DNA from: an uncultured Acetatifactor sp.
GTDB taxonomy: Bacteria; Bacillota; Clostridia; Lachnospirales; Lachnospiraceae
Length of the DNA stretch: 64,000 nt
Direction: 5' to 3'
Assembly (NCBI GenBank): GCA_910585615.1
Contig: CAJUFO010000001.1
Span: 62,001 to 126,000, forward strand
Position 1 is the stretch's first letter. Each line of letters opens with the position of its first letter. Under the pieces are notes generated by a model. The model was not told the origin of the DNA, ran no database searches, and saw nothing but the letters and a program-made list of their open reading frames with translations. Positions 36,178 through 45,325 of the stretch are shown here, piece after piece. A program made the translations under genes and the position numbers.

Positions 36178-37551
36178 ATGATTGATTTTCTGAAGGAGGC
36201 GGCGGGAGTGGTTCCGTCAAAGCGGCAGCTGGCGTGGTTCGACACGGGCTTCTACGCATTCATGCATTTCGGCGTGAACACCTACACCGACAGGGAGTGG
36301 GGAGACGGAACGGAAGACGAGGGCATCTTCAATCCGGAGAAGCTGGACTGCCGCCAGTGGGCCAGGACAGTGCGGGATGCGGGGATGAAGGGGATGATAT
36401 TGACGGCCAAGCACCACGACGGGTTCTGCCTGTGGCCCTCCAAGTACACGGAGCACAGCGTGAAGAATTCCCCCTGCAAAAGGGACGTGGTAGGGGAGGC
36501 GGCCCAGGCCTGCAGGGAGATGGGTCTGCGCTTCGGGGTCTATCTCTCCCCCTGGGACAGGAATAGCGCCTATTACGGCACGCCGCAGTACAATGATTAC
36601 TATTGCAGCCAACTGGAAGAGCTGCTCACCCAGTACGGAGAGCTGTTCTGCATCTGGTTCGACGGAGCCTGCGGGGAGGGCCCTGGCGGGAAGAAGCAGG
36701 AATACGATTTCCCCCGCTACATAGAGCTGGTGAGGAAGCATCAGCCCAATGCCGTGATTTTCTATGACAGGGGGCCGGACGTGCGCTGGTGCGGCAACGA
36801 GGCCGGCACGGGCAGGGCCTCCGAATGGGCCGTGGTGCCCGGTGAATTGTGCTATTTCGCCGAAAGGCAGACAGGCCCCGGCCCCCTGGCGGCGGAGGGG
36901 GATTTGTCCTACCTCTACAATACGGACAGCTTCCTGGGCAGCCTGGGCAGCATCCTGTATTCCAAAGGGCTGGTCTTCGCTCCCTCGGAGATGGACACCT
37001 CCATCCGCCCCGGCTGGTTCTGGCACAAAGAGGAGGAGCCAAAGTCCCTGGAGAAGCTTTTCCAGATATACCTAAGCTCCGTAGGCGGTAACGCCTGCCT
37101 GAACCTGAACATCCCGCCCACCAAAGACGGCCTGCTGGACGAGAGGGACGTGAAGAGGCTTCGGGAATTCCGGGAGCTGCTGGACAGAGAGTTCGGCCAT
37201 CCCATCTCCGGGAAGGTGGAGAAGCTGGACACCGGCCATCCCACTCAGCCGGAATACCTGGTGACATTGGCAGAGCCTGTGCCCCGGGTGAAGTACGTGG
37301 AGCTGAAGGAGGACATCGCCAGAGGGCAGAGAGTGGAGAGCTTCCGGGTGGAAGCGCTGTTTTCCAGCGGCGGCCAGTTTCCCCTGTTCCAGGGAACCGT
37401 AATCGGGAACAGAAAAATCTGTGCGCTGACAGACCCCTTCGCGGAGCAGAACAGGCTCTTAGACGACAGCGGGGAGAAAATCGACAAGCTGCTGGTCAAG
37501 ATTACGGCCGCCAGGGACGAAGTGTTCCTGAAGGAAATTACCATCTACTAA
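36178..37551 (+). CDS. GH29 alpha-L-fucosidase (first)
   Basis: 457 residues, no signal peptide. The GH29 barrel shows YAFMHFGVNTYTDREWGDG, then LTAKHHDGFCLWPSKYTEHS. The nucleophile Asp lies in IWFDGACGEG (about residue 162). The C-terminal beta-sandwich from about 335 is shorter than in some homologues. It should cleave terminal alpha-L-fucose from imported oligosaccharides. AAGGAGG precedes the ATG. It forms a unit with the coiled-coil gene and is followed by a bidirectional terminator. It is only distantly similar to the second GH29 at 46508, so the two probably differ in linkage preference. Confidence 0.88.
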   Translation: MIDFLKEAAGVVPSKRQLAWFDTGFYAFMHFGVNTYTDREWGDGTEDEGIFNPEKLDCRQWARTVRDAGMKGMILTAKHHDGFCLWPSKYTEHSVKNSPCKRDVVGEAAQACREMGLRFGVYLSPWDRNSAYYGTPQYNDYYCSQLEELLTQYGELFCIWFDGACGEGPGGKKQEYDFPRYIELVRKHQPNAVIFYDRGPDVRWCGNEAGTGRASEWAVVPGELCYFAERQTGPGPLAAEGDLSYLYNTDSFLGSLGSILYSKGLVFAPSEMDTSIRPGWFWHKEEEPKSLEKLFQIYLSSVGGNACLNLNIPPTKDGLLDERDVKRLREFRELLDREFGHPISGKVEKLDTGHPTQPEYLVTLAEPVPRVKYVELKEDIARGQRVESFRVEALFSSGGQFPLFQGTVIGNRKICALTDPFAEQNRLLDDSGEKIDKLLVKITAARDEVFLKEITIY

Positions 37552-37583
37552 ATAAAATCAATAAAATTTCCTATTAGGACGAT

Positions 37584-37633
37584 AAAAAATCCCTGTCCGG
37601 CAGAAGTACATATCTTCCGGACAGGGGTTTTTT
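37584..37633. terminator. Bidirectional terminator between GH29 and CBM9-like genes
   Basis: A perfect 10-bp stem CCCTGTCCGG / CCGGACAGGG is bordered by an A-run on the left (AAAAAA) and a T-run on the right (TTTTTT), so it works for both convergent transcripts. Confidence 0.9.
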
Positions 37634-37664
37634 GGCAATTTTCGGAAATATCCTGGTCTCCCGG

Positions 37665-38732
37665 TCAGGCCGGATACGAGGCTGTCCTGCCGTCCTGGAA
37701 GATGGCCAGCAGGCCTTGCCCGTCCGCGGCGGGGCAGGTGATCTCAAAGGTATGGGCTGTGGTGCCAATCCGGTAGGGGAGGTCGCGCACCTCCCTGTTC
37801 TCCTGACAGGGACTGATCCTGGCCAGGATTTCCCGCAATGCATCCAGGCTCTCCGTATAGCTGCCGGTCTCGTCCAGGCAGAACTGCTGGGCATAATAGA
37901 GCTTGCGCAGCTCCCACTTGCGGCTCTCGTCCTCTGGAATCCGGAAATCCTCCGCCTCCTGCCCCTTTCCCGCAAAGAACACAAAGGCCCATAGCTCCGG
38001 ATAATGGATGTTAATCACCCCGGTGGGGGCCCAGACCCAGTTGTCCTCAGGCAGGGGCCTGTCCGTCCCGGGACAGAGGCGCTTCCTGAACTGCCCCTCC
38101 TCTATATCCACCTTCCACTGCACCCTGGAGAAATTCATGCGGTAATACTCCCCCGGCAGGGGCGGGCGCTTCTGCGCGGCGCACTCCTGCAGGGCGGCGA
38201 AGGGGATGACCACCTCCACGGACCAGGAACGGTTGTGGGCTCCGGGCTCATTGAGCCTTCCGTCAATATAGACGGCAGAGCGCATCCCATGGAACTCATA
38301 TCCGTTTATGGGCTTCCCGCCGTCCCGATAGGCCTTGGTCAGCAGCAGGTCCCAGGTGGTGTTCAGGGCATTCATCTCGTATTCGAAATACGCCTGGGTA
38401 TCGGAATCCGGATCGATGAAGATCTCGAAATCATTGTCCTGGAAGATGACGCAGTCATGCTCCAGCTGTCGGGCCCAGATCTCGTCCCCCTCCAGCACTG
38501 CGCCGATGTAGAGGTTCTCATGGTTCCAGGCCATCTTGGCCCGGGTGCGGAACCTGGGTACTGGACGAATCGCCCCCTCGATGTCCGGGAAGTCCTCCGT
38601 GAAGGGGATGTCCCTCCAGAACTCCTTGTCCAGGCGCCCGTCCAGGGTGAATGCCTTGTCGTTGAACCGGCAGGCATACACCGGGGGCTGAAAGCCCAGC
38701 GCCGGGACGGGGATGCGGTGGTTCGTGCTCAT
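37665..38732 (-). CDS. CBM9-like carbohydrate-binding protein (cytoplasmic)
   Basis: 355 residues, no signal peptide. The N-terminal two-thirds has the family-9-like carbohydrate-binding sandwich: FTLDGRLDKEFWRDIPFTED, then AKMAWNHENLYIGAVLEG, FQDNDFEIFIDPD and the PGEYYRMNFSRVQW segment. Such domains are usually attached to secreted enzymes, but here no catalytic domain is seen. The C-terminal 100 residues are helical and unassigned. The frame opens at 38894, but the ATG at 38732 follows GAGAGGAAGC and lies after its promoter. It is divergent from the GH3 gene and probably belongs to the same sugar response. Confidence 0.75.
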   Translation of the reverse strand: MSTNHRIPVPALGFQPPVYACRFNDKAFTLDGRLDKEFWRDIPFTEDFPDIEGAIRPVPRFRTRAKMAWNHENLYIGAVLEGDEIWARQLEHDCVIFQDNDFEIFIDPDSDTQAYFEYEMNALNTTWDLLLTKAYRDGGKPINGYEFHGMRSAVYIDGRLNEPGAHNRSWSVEVVIPFAALQECAAQKRPPLPGEYYRMNFSRVQWKVDIEEGQFRKRLCPGTDRPLPEDNWVWAPTGVINIHYPELWAFVFFAGKGQEAEDFRIPEDESRKWELRKLYYAQQFCLDETGSYTESLDALREILARISPCQENREVRDLPYRIGTTAHTFEITCPAADGQGLLAIFQDGRTASYPA

Positions 38733-38804
38733 ATGCGCTTCCTCTCTTTCTCTCTTTTTCTCAATATTCCCAATAGGAAGATTCCAGTTAAGAATATACC
38801 AGTT

Positions 38805-38833
38805 AGGATAGCACGGCGGCAGGGAAAGGTCAA
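38805..38833 (-). promoter_or_regulatory. Promoter of the CBM9-like gene
   Basis: Minus strand TTGACC (38833-38828), 17-base spacer, TATCCT (38810-38805). Directly downstream, two CCAGTTA direct repeats (plus strand 38784-38790 and 38799-38805, 15 bases apart) could bind a regulator. A weak divergent promoter for GH3 (TGGCAT 38860, TATACT 38883) shares the region. Confidence 0.5.
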
Positions 38834-38932
38834 CCGGTAAAGTGGCCGAAAAATCCCGCTGGCATTTTCCGGCAGGCTGTAGTATACTTACCAATACTGG
38901 CTAAAAAGCCCAGCAGAAAGGATATATCCCAT

Positions 38933-41083
38933 ATGGAAATAGCAGAGAACAGAGAGAAGACCAGAGAATACAGAGAGCGCGCCAGGAAGCTTGTGGCCCA
39001 GATGACCCTGGAGGAGAAGGTGAACCAGACCGTGCACAATGCCCCCGCCATTGAGCGCCTGGGCCTGAAGGCCTACAACTGGTGGAATGAGGCGCTCCAC
39101 GGCGTGGCCAGGGCCGGGGTGGCCACGGTGTTCCCCCAGGCCATAGGACTGGCCGCCACCTTTGACGAGGACTTCATAGAGGAGGTGGCGGACGCCATCT
39201 CCACGGAGGCCCGGGCCAAGTTCAACATGCAGCAGGCGGAGGGGGACACCGGGCTCTACAAGGGCCTGACCTTCTGGTCCCCCAATGTGAACATCTTCCG
39301 GGATCCCAGATGGGGCAGGGGCCACGAGACCTTCGGGGAGGATCCCTACCTGACCTCTCGGATGGGCGTCAGGTTCGTCCAGGGCCTCCAGGGTCATGAC
39401 GAGAAGTTCCTGAAGGCCGCGGCCTGCACCAAGCACCTGGCAGCCCACAGCGGCCCCGAGGGCGTCCGCCATACCTTCGACGCGGTGGTGAGCAGGCAGG
39501 ACCTCTATGAGACCTACCTTCCCGCCTTCAAGGCCTGTGTTCAGGAGGGCCATGTGGAGGCCGTGATGGGGGCCTACAACCGGGTGAACGGCGTACCCTG
39601 CTGCGGCAACAAGCTGCTGCTCCAGGACATCCTGCGGGAGGAATGGGGCTTCCAGGGCCATGTGGTCAGCGACTGCGGCGCCATCTGGGACTTCCATGAG
39701 ATGCACCATGTGACGGACACCCCCGTGGAGTCTGCGGCCATGGCCATGAACGGAGGCTGCGACTTGAACTGCGGCAACATGTTCTACTACTTAAAGCAGG
39801 CTGTGGAGGAGGGCATGGTGGAGGAGAGCCGCCTGGACGAGGCTTTGGTGGGCCTGCTGGTGGCCCGGATGAAGCTGGGCGTGCTGGACAGGAAGGAGGA
39901 GAACCCTTACGACAGGATACCCTACAGCGTGGTGGACAGCGAGCCCATGCGCAGGCTCAACAGAGAGGCCGCCGGGCGGTGCCTGGTGCTATTGAAGAAC
40001 CAGGACGGCCTCCTGCCCCTGGACAAGTCCGCTCTGAAGACAGTTGGCGTCATCGGCCCCAACGCCAACAACCGCAGGGCATTGGTCGGGAACTACGAGG
40101 GCACGGCCTCCCGGTACTGGACGATCGCGGAGGGCATCCAGGAATACCTGGGCGGGGACGCGCGGGTCATGTTCTCCGAAGGCTGCCATCTGTACCGCGA
40201 CCGGGTGGAGAACATCGGCGACAGGAATGACCGCATGGCGGAGGTGAAGGCCGTATGCGACTGCAGCGATGTAATCATAGCCTGCCTGGGGCTGGACGCC
40301 AGCCTGGAGGGCGAGCAGGGGGATGCCAACAATGAGTACGGCAGCGGGGACAAGCCAAACCTGAACCTGCCGGGCCTCCAGGAGGAAGTGCTGGAGGCGG
40401 CTTATGCAAGCGGCAAGCCTGTGGTGCTGGTGCTGCTGTCCGGAAGCGCCCTGGCGGTGAACTGGGCGGACAGCCATGTTCCCGCCATCCTTCAGGGGTG
40501 GTATCCCGGCGCGGAGGGCGGCAGGGCCATCGCCGAAGTCCTCTTCGGAGAGCGCTGCCCGGAGGGGAAGCTCCCCGTGACCTTCTACCGCTCCAGCGAG
40601 GAGCTGCCTGACTTTGAGGATTACGGCATGAAGGGCAGGACCTACCGCTACATGCGGCAGCAGGCACTGTATCCCTTCGGCTACGGCCTGTCCTACACCA
40701 CCTTCGGCTACGGCGACGTAACCGTGGATTCCGCCAGGCTGTCCCAGGACGGCGTCACCCTCCGGGCCAAGGTGAGGAATACAGGGACCATGGCAGGAGC
40801 CGAGACTGTCCAGGCCTATGTGAAGATTGAGGGGGAGGATACGCCCAATGCCCAGCTGAAAGGGATACGCAAGCTCCGCCTTGCCCCCGGCGAGGAGGAG
40901 GAGGCGGTAATCCACCTTCCCAGGGAGGCCTTCGGGCTGTACGATGAGGAGGGCGTGCTGCGCATCCGGAAGGGCAGGGCCAGGGTCTACCTGGGCGGCC
41001 AGGCCCCGGACGCCAGGAGCGAGGCCCTCACAGGCAGGAAGATGTGGGCGCTGGACATCGCCATTCCGGAGGATATGGCATAA
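38933..41083 (+). CDS. GH3 beta-glucosidase/beta-xylosidase
   Basis: 716 residues, no signal peptide. N-terminal (beta/alpha) barrel: MTLEEKVNQTVHNAPAIERL, WNEALHGVARAGVATVFPQ, and the substrate motif KHLAAHSGPEGVRH. The nucleophile Asp is in VVSDCGAIWD (about 247). An alpha/beta sandwich follows (GLDASLEGEQGDANNEYG region) and a C-terminal fibronectin-III-like domain (about 600-705, TGTMAGAETVQAYVK). The family hydrolyses beta-glucosides or beta-xylosides from the non-reducing end. With alpha-xylosidase, galactosidase and fucosidase genes nearby, a beta-glucosidase role in xyloglucan breakdown is plausible. AAAGGATAT precedes the ATG. Confidence 0.9.
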   Translation: MEIAENREKTREYRERARKLVAQMTLEEKVNQTVHNAPAIERLGLKAYNWWNEALHGVARAGVATVFPQAIGLAATFDEDFIEEVADAISTEARAKFNMQQAEGDTGLYKGLTFWSPNVNIFRDPRWGRGHETFGEDPYLTSRMGVRFVQGLQGHDEKFLKAAACTKHLAAHSGPEGVRHTFDAVVSRQDLYETYLPAFKACVQEGHVEAVMGAYNRVNGVPCCGNKLLLQDILREEWGFQGHVVSDCGAIWDFHEMHHVTDTPVESAAMAMNGGCDLNCGNMFYYLKQAVEEGMVEESRLDEALVGLLVARMKLGVLDRKEENPYDRIPYSVVDSEPMRRLNREAAGRCLVLLKNQDGLLPLDKSALKTVGVIGPNANNRRALVGNYEGTASRYWTIAEGIQEYLGGDARVMFSEGCHLYRDRVENIGDRNDRMAEVKAVCDCSDVIIACLGLDASLEGEQGDANNEYGSGDKPNLNLPGLQEEVLEAAYASGKPVVLVLLSGSALAVNWADSHVPAILQGWYPGAEGGRAIAEVLFGERCPEGKLPVTFYRSSEELPDFEDYGMKGRTYRYMRQQALYPFGYGLSYTTFGYGDVTVDSARLSQDGVTLRAKVRNTGTMAGAETVQAYVKIEGEDTPNAQLKGIRKLRLAPGEEEEAVIHLPREAFGLYDEEGVLRIRKGRARVYLGGQAPDARSEALTGRKMWALDIAIPEDMA

Positions 41084-41135
41084 TTGCACAAGTAAAGTCG
41101 CAATCATCCATCGTAAAGTTAGTTAACAAAATATT

Positions 41136-41178
41136 AAAAGCAATCAGATGGGATACTGTCCGATTGCTTTTATTTTTT
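41136..41178 (+). terminator. Terminator after the GH3 gene
   Basis: AAAAGCAATC and GATTGCTTTT form a perfect 10-bp stem with a 14-base loop, followed by ATTTTTT. Confidence 0.88.
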
Positions 41179-41314
41179 CGTCAAAAATAGGGCAAATTGG
41201 CTGAATATAAGCCTGAAACCGAGCAAAAATCGAAACCAGGAAAATTTGCTTTGGGTAATATATACAAAAAACAGGCCCGATTTTAGAAAAAAGATACAGT
41301 AAATTTTTATATAA

Positions 41315-41339
41315 TTAACAAAAAGAAAATTTTTGTTAA
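41315..41339. repeat. Perfect 10-bp inverted repeat upstream of the cluster B promoter
   Basis: TTAACAAAAA (41315-41324) and TTTTTGTTAA (41330-41339) around GAAAA. It ends 7 bases before the -35 box, a typical activator or looping-operator position. The surrounding 41180-41400 is A+T-rich and non-coding. Confidence 0.6.
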
Positions 41340-41346
41340 ATTTGTC

Positions 41347-41376
41347 TTGACATTTTGATTATTGAAATCATACAAT
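41347..41376 (+). promoter_or_regulatory. Promoter of the cluster B ABC transporter operon
   Basis: TTGACA (41347-41352), 18-base spacer, TACAAT (41371-41376). The spacer holds a small palindrome, TGATT-5-AATCA (about 41356-41370), another possible operator. Confidence 0.75.
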
Positions 41377-41421
41377 AGATACAGGTGCTATGCCACTCAA
41401 AATATGCAAAGGGGTGAACAT

Positions 41422-42369
41422 ATGAAAACGAAAGGAAAACAAACAGGTTCCATCCAACCCAGAAAGCGTAGTTTTCTGGAGACACTGAAGAAGGACTGGT
41501 CACTATGGACGTTCTGTATCCCGGGAATCATCCTGACCTTCATTTTCAGCTACATTCCCATGTACGGCGTGCAGATTGCGTTCCGCAGATTCAACGCCAA
41601 GCAGGGAGTCTGGGAGAGCCCATGGGTAGGGCTGCGCTATTTCCAGCGCTTCATCGAATCGCCGTATTTCGTGAGGACAGTGACGAACACATTGATCCTG
41701 AGCATCTACGGCCTGATTGTATCCTTCCCTATCCCGATTCTACTGGCGCTGATGCTCAACGCGTTCCGGCATAAGAGATACCGGAAAGTGATTCAGACCA
41801 TTACATACGCGCCGAACTTCATCTCCACCATCGTCATGTGCGGTATGTTGATTCTGTTCCTGTCGCCCAGCGTGGGTATCATCAACACCGTAATCAAGAG
41901 CTTTGGCGGGGAAGCGGTGAACTTCATGGCGAAGAAGGAATACTGGAGACATCTGTATGTCTGGTCCGGGGTATGGCAGGGCATGGGATGGAGCTCCGTC
42001 ATCTATTTCGCGGCGCTGTCCGGCATCAGCCCGGAGCTGCACGAGGCGGCGAAATGCGACGGCGCCACCAAGTTCCAGATCATACGCTATATCGACTTCC
42101 CGTCGATTCTGCCCACGGCTACGATTCAGTTGATCCTTAGCTGCGGCAGCATCCTTTCCATCGGATTCGAGAAAGCCTTTGCACTGCAGAACGACCTGAA
42201 CCTGTCCGTTTCGGAAATCATTTCCACCTACGTGTACAAGGTCGGTATGATTGACAACAATATGTCCTACTCGTCCGCTATCGGCCTGTTCAATACAATG
42301 GTCAATCTGGTAATCCTCATAATCGTCAATAAGGCGGCAGATAAGATGTCCGGCACGAGCTTATTCTAG
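41422..42369 (+). CDS. Sugar ABC importer permease, LplB type (cluster B)
   Basis: 315 residues, six membrane segments, EAA loop LHEAAKCDGATKFQIIRYID. Clearly homologous to the cluster A permease at 27198. The frame opens at 41362, before the promoter's expected start; the ATG at 41422 follows AAAGGGGTG. First gene of a new operon with another permease and a binding lipoprotein. No ATPase is encoded nearby, so a shared MsmX-type ATPase is expected. Confidence 0.93.
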   Translation: MKTKGKQTGSIQPRKRSFLETLKKDWSLWTFCIPGIILTFIFSYIPMYGVQIAFRRFNAKQGVWESPWVGLRYFQRFIESPYFVRTVTNTLILSIYGLIVSFPIPILLALMLNAFRHKRYRKVIQTITYAPNFISTIVMCGMLILFLSPSVGIINTVIKSFGGEAVNFMAKKEYWRHLYVWSGVWQGMGWSSVIYFAALSGISPELHEAAKCDGATKFQIIRYIDFPSILPTATIQLILSCGSILSIGFEKAFALQNDLNLSVSEIISTYVYKVGMIDNNMSYSSAIGLFNTMVNLVILIIVNKAADKMSGTSLF

Positions 42370-42385
42370 GCAGGGGGGTGAGAAC

Positions 42386-43315
42386 ATGAAAAAAGAGAGA
42401 GAAATCGAAGTGGAAAAAAATATACGCCGCTGTAAAGAGGATGTGATTTTCGATGTAATCATCTTCGTCATCCTGACCGTGCTGCTGCTGATTGTGGCAT
42501 ATCCGCTGTGGTGGGTCATCATATCCTCCATCAGCGATCCCAAGGCGGTATCCGGCGGCCAGGTGGTATGGCACCCCGTGGGGCTCACCTTCAGAGGCTA
42601 CCTGGAAGTGTTTGAGGATAAGCTGATTGTCCGCAGCTTCCTGAATTCCGTGCTGTACACCACCTGCGGCGTGCTGGTGAACCTGGCGGTGACCCTGCCC
42701 ACAGCCTACGCGCTGTCCAGAGACAGGTTCTCCGGCAAGAAAATCGTCACCATATTCTACGTCATCACCATGTTCTTCGGAGGCGGCCTTATCCCTACCT
42801 ACCTGGTAGTGCAGAAATGCCAGCTCCTTGACACTATGTGGGCCCTGATTCTTCCCGGCTCCCTGAGCGTGTACAACATGATTGTGGCCAGGACTTTCTT
42901 CAAGTCCAATATTTCGGAGGAGCTCTATGAGGCGGCGGAGATTGACGGCTGTACACAGGGCAGGTTCTTCTTCCAGATTGCCCTTCCCCTGTCGGGAGCC
43001 ATCACGGCCATCATGGTGCTGTACTATGGCGTGGGCCACTGGAACTCCTACTTCTCCGCATTGATCTACATGTCCGACCAGAACAAGTTCCCGCTGCAGC
43101 TGGTGCTGCGCAGCATCCTGATTACCAACGAGGCGGCGCTGCAGCAGGCGGCCAGCACACCGGAGGCCAGGGAAGCCCTGAACGCCAAGAAGGAGCTGGT
43201 GGAGCTGATGAAGTATTCCCTGATTATCATAAGCAGTATCCCTGTGCTGGTGTTGTATCCTTTCATCCAGAGGCATTTCGTCAAGGGTGTCATGATCGGA
43301 TCCGTAAAGGGTTGA
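42386..43315 (+). CDS. Sugar ABC importer permease, YtcP/CarC type (cluster B)
   Basis: 309 residues, six membrane segments, EAA loop LYEAAEIDGCTQGRFFFQIA and the C-terminal QRHFVKGVMIGSVKG of this permease group. An insertion of about 15 residues (QQAASTPEAREALNAKKE) before the last membrane segment distinguishes it from the cluster A protein. CAGGGGGGTGAG precedes the ATG; the gene lies 16 bases after its partner. Confidence 0.93.
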   Translation: MKKEREIEVEKNIRRCKEDVIFDVIIFVILTVLLLIVAYPLWWVIISSISDPKAVSGGQVVWHPVGLTFRGYLEVFEDKLIVRSFLNSVLYTTCGVLVNLAVTLPTAYALSRDRFSGKKIVTIFYVITMFFGGGLIPTYLVVQKCQLLDTMWALILPGSLSVYNMIVARTFFKSNISEELYEAAEIDGCTQGRFFFQIALPLSGAITAIMVLYYGVGHWNSYFSALIYMSDQNKFPLQLVLRSILITNEAALQQAASTPEAREALNAKKELVELMKYSLIIISSIPVLVLYPFIQRHFVKGVMIGSVKG

Positions 43316-43398
43316 TGGTCAATATGAAACGAGCAAAAAGATATGGTATCGAGGCGGCGAAGGCCGCTTGGTATAAAAAAGAAAAGGAGAGTGTTATT

Positions 43399-45099
43399 AT
43401 GAAAAGAAAGTTAGTAGCGGTACTGCTGCTGGCGGCAATGTCAGTCACTTCGCTGGCAGGCTGCGGCAGCGATGGCGGTTCCGGCAATGACGCGGAATCA
43501 TCCAGGGGGGGCAGCGAAGCGGATGATGCCGGGGATGCGGACGATGCCGGGGACGCGGCAGACGGAGAATCCTCCGCGGAGCCCGCAGAAGTGGACGCGG
43601 ACGGCAAGGTGAACGGAATTATGTATGCAGAGGGACTTCCCATCGTAGACGAGGGAGCTTATACCTTCTCCATCTTCTGTGACGACTCCAGCTCCACCGG
43701 CGAGTTCTATATGCTGAATGAGTTCGAGAAGCAGACAAACGTTAAGGTAGATCTGCAGATTTTTGCCAATGAGAACGCCACAGAGAAGATGAACCTGGCT
43801 CTGAACTCTGGTGATTACGCAGATGTAATCGGCGGCTGGATTCTGGATGACTCCAAAATCCTGACCTACGGTGTGGAGCAGGGCGTGTTCATCCCCCTGG
43901 AGGACATCTTTGCCCAGTATTGCCCCAGGATCATGGAGATTCTGGATCTCCCCGGCGTTAGGGAGAAGATGACCGCGCCCGACGGACATATCTATACGAT
44001 TCCCTATGTGTGCGGCGACACCAGCGTAGGCTACAGCCCTTTCATCAATGGCCGCTGGCTGGAGACCGTTGGCATGGAGATGCCTACCACTACAGAGGAG
44101 TTCGAGGCAGTTCTGACAGCATTCAAGGAGCAGGATGCCAACGGTAACGGAGATGCCACCGATGAAATCCCCTTCTCCGCAGACCCTAACAACAAGCATC
44201 TGGAAGCTATGACCGGCTATTTCGGGCTGCCCATGGACAAGACCGGCTTTGGCCTGAAGAACGAGGAAGTGGTCTATGCGGCAATGAGCAGCGAGTACAG
44301 ACAGTGCCTGAGCTGGCTCAGCGGCATGTATGCCAAGGGCCTGATCGACCAGGAAATCTTCACTCAGGACAGCGCTACCTGGGAGGGCAAGGGCAACAAG
44401 GACATGTACGGCGTATCCATCGCCTACGGCTCCAGCGAGTTCTCCGGAATCCCTCAGTCTCCTGAGAAGAGCGAGTTCGACGTTATGCCTGTATTGAACA
44501 CCGACAAGGGCGGCATCTGGCTGCGCGACACGCCGGGCAACTCCGTGTACAGGACACAGGCTGTCATCACCGACAAGGCTGAGCATCCCGAAATCATCGC
44601 AAGGTGGTTCGACAACGCATTCGAGCTGGAGAACGGCATCGGTTGCAACAGAGGCCCTGTGGGCGTCGTGACCTTCAAGGAGGAGGGAACGGATCAGTAC
44701 CGTGCAATCGACGTCAATACACTGGATGCTGAAACCCAGGAAAAGGTGGGCTGGTCCAACCTGTGGCCTCAGTCCCTGCCCAAGTTCCTTCCGATTGGCT
44801 ACAAGTTCCTTGAGGACAACCCGAACTATGACGAGAAGAAGGCCGTGGAGACTACATATGAGCCCAACCTGACCAAGGAAGTCATTCCTTCTTCCTGGAT
44901 CAATCAGGATGACGTGGAGATGTACTCCGAGTATGCTTCCGCCATCAGGGATTACTTCACCCAGAATCAGGCAAGGTTCATCTCCGGTGAGCAGGACGTC
45001 AATGACGATGCGGTATGGGAGGAGTACAAGGCAGGCTTCGAGGGCCTTGGACTTGACGAGTACCTGAGAATCAAGGGTGTTGAGACCATAGCTGAATAA
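43399..45099 (+). CDS. Sugar-binding lipoprotein of the cluster B importer
   Basis: 566 residues. Lipoprotein signal peptide ending TSLAGC (Cys22), then an acidic D/A/G/E-rich linker (about 25-66) and an LplA-like binding domain. It also contains the EQDANGNGDATDEIPFS metal-site-like stretch seen in the cluster A protein. The frame is open from 43312 but the ATG at 43399 follows AAAAGGAGAG and starts the signal peptide. Its gene ends before a terminator. The ligand is unknown; the downstream GH130 and GH29 genes point to a mannose- and fucose-containing oligosaccharide. Confidence 0.92.
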   Translation: MKRKLVAVLLLAAMSVTSLAGCGSDGGSGNDAESSRGGSEADDAGDADDAGDAADGESSAEPAEVDADGKVNGIMYAEGLPIVDEGAYTFSIFCDDSSSTGEFYMLNEFEKQTNVKVDLQIFANENATEKMNLALNSGDYADVIGGWILDDSKILTYGVEQGVFIPLEDIFAQYCPRIMEILDLPGVREKMTAPDGHIYTIPYVCGDTSVGYSPFINGRWLETVGMEMPTTTEEFEAVLTAFKEQDANGNGDATDEIPFSADPNNKHLEAMTGYFGLPMDKTGFGLKNEEVVYAAMSSEYRQCLSWLSGMYAKGLIDQEIFTQDSATWEGKGNKDMYGVSIAYGSSEFSGIPQSPEKSEFDVMPVLNTDKGGIWLRDTPGNSVYRTQAVITDKAEHPEIIARWFDNAFELENGIGCNRGPVGVVTFKEEGTDQYRAIDVNTLDAETQEKVGWSNLWPQSLPKFLPIGYKFLEDNPNYDEKKAVETTYEPNLTKEVIPSSWINQDDVEMYSEYASAIRDYFTQNQARFISGEQDVNDDAVWEEYKAGFEGLGLDEYLRIKGVETIAE

Positions 45100-45113
45100 T
45101 CGTATCGCAAGCG

Positions 45114-45148
45114 AAAGAGGGTCGTAGCCTTGGCTGCGGCCCTTTTTT
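45114..45148 (+). terminator. Terminator after the cluster B binding-protein gene
   Basis: AAAGAGGGTCGTAGCC and GGCTGCGGCCCTTTTTT pair over about 12 positions with wobbles and a 3-base loop, ending in six T. Confidence 0.85.
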
Positions 45149-45257
45149 CCAAAATACGTCCTTGTTATGCACAGCACTTTCCTCCTGTATCTGAATGTCG
45201 GAGAGCTTACAGGTAAAAAACAGATGATAAAGAAAGCTGATTTATGGTGAAACGTGA

Positions 45258-45286
45258 TTCACAGGAAAGCCGGAATGTATTATAAT
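45258..45286 (+). promoter_or_regulatory. Promoter of the GH130-GH29 genes of cluster B
   Basis: TTCACA (45258-45263), 17-base spacer, TATAAT (45281-45286). The interrupted palindrome GTGAAACGTGATTCAC (45247-45262; arms GTGAA/TTCAC) overlaps the -35 and could be a repressor site. Confidence 0.65.
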
Positions 45287-45325
45287 TAAGAAGGATGAAA
45301 CTAATTTGACAAGGAGGTTCATACT

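Noticed and set aside
45247..45262. cre site overlapping the GH130 promoter
   Set aside because: GTGAAACGTGATTCAC does not fit the CcpA consensus spacing; mentioned only as a possible repressor palindrome.
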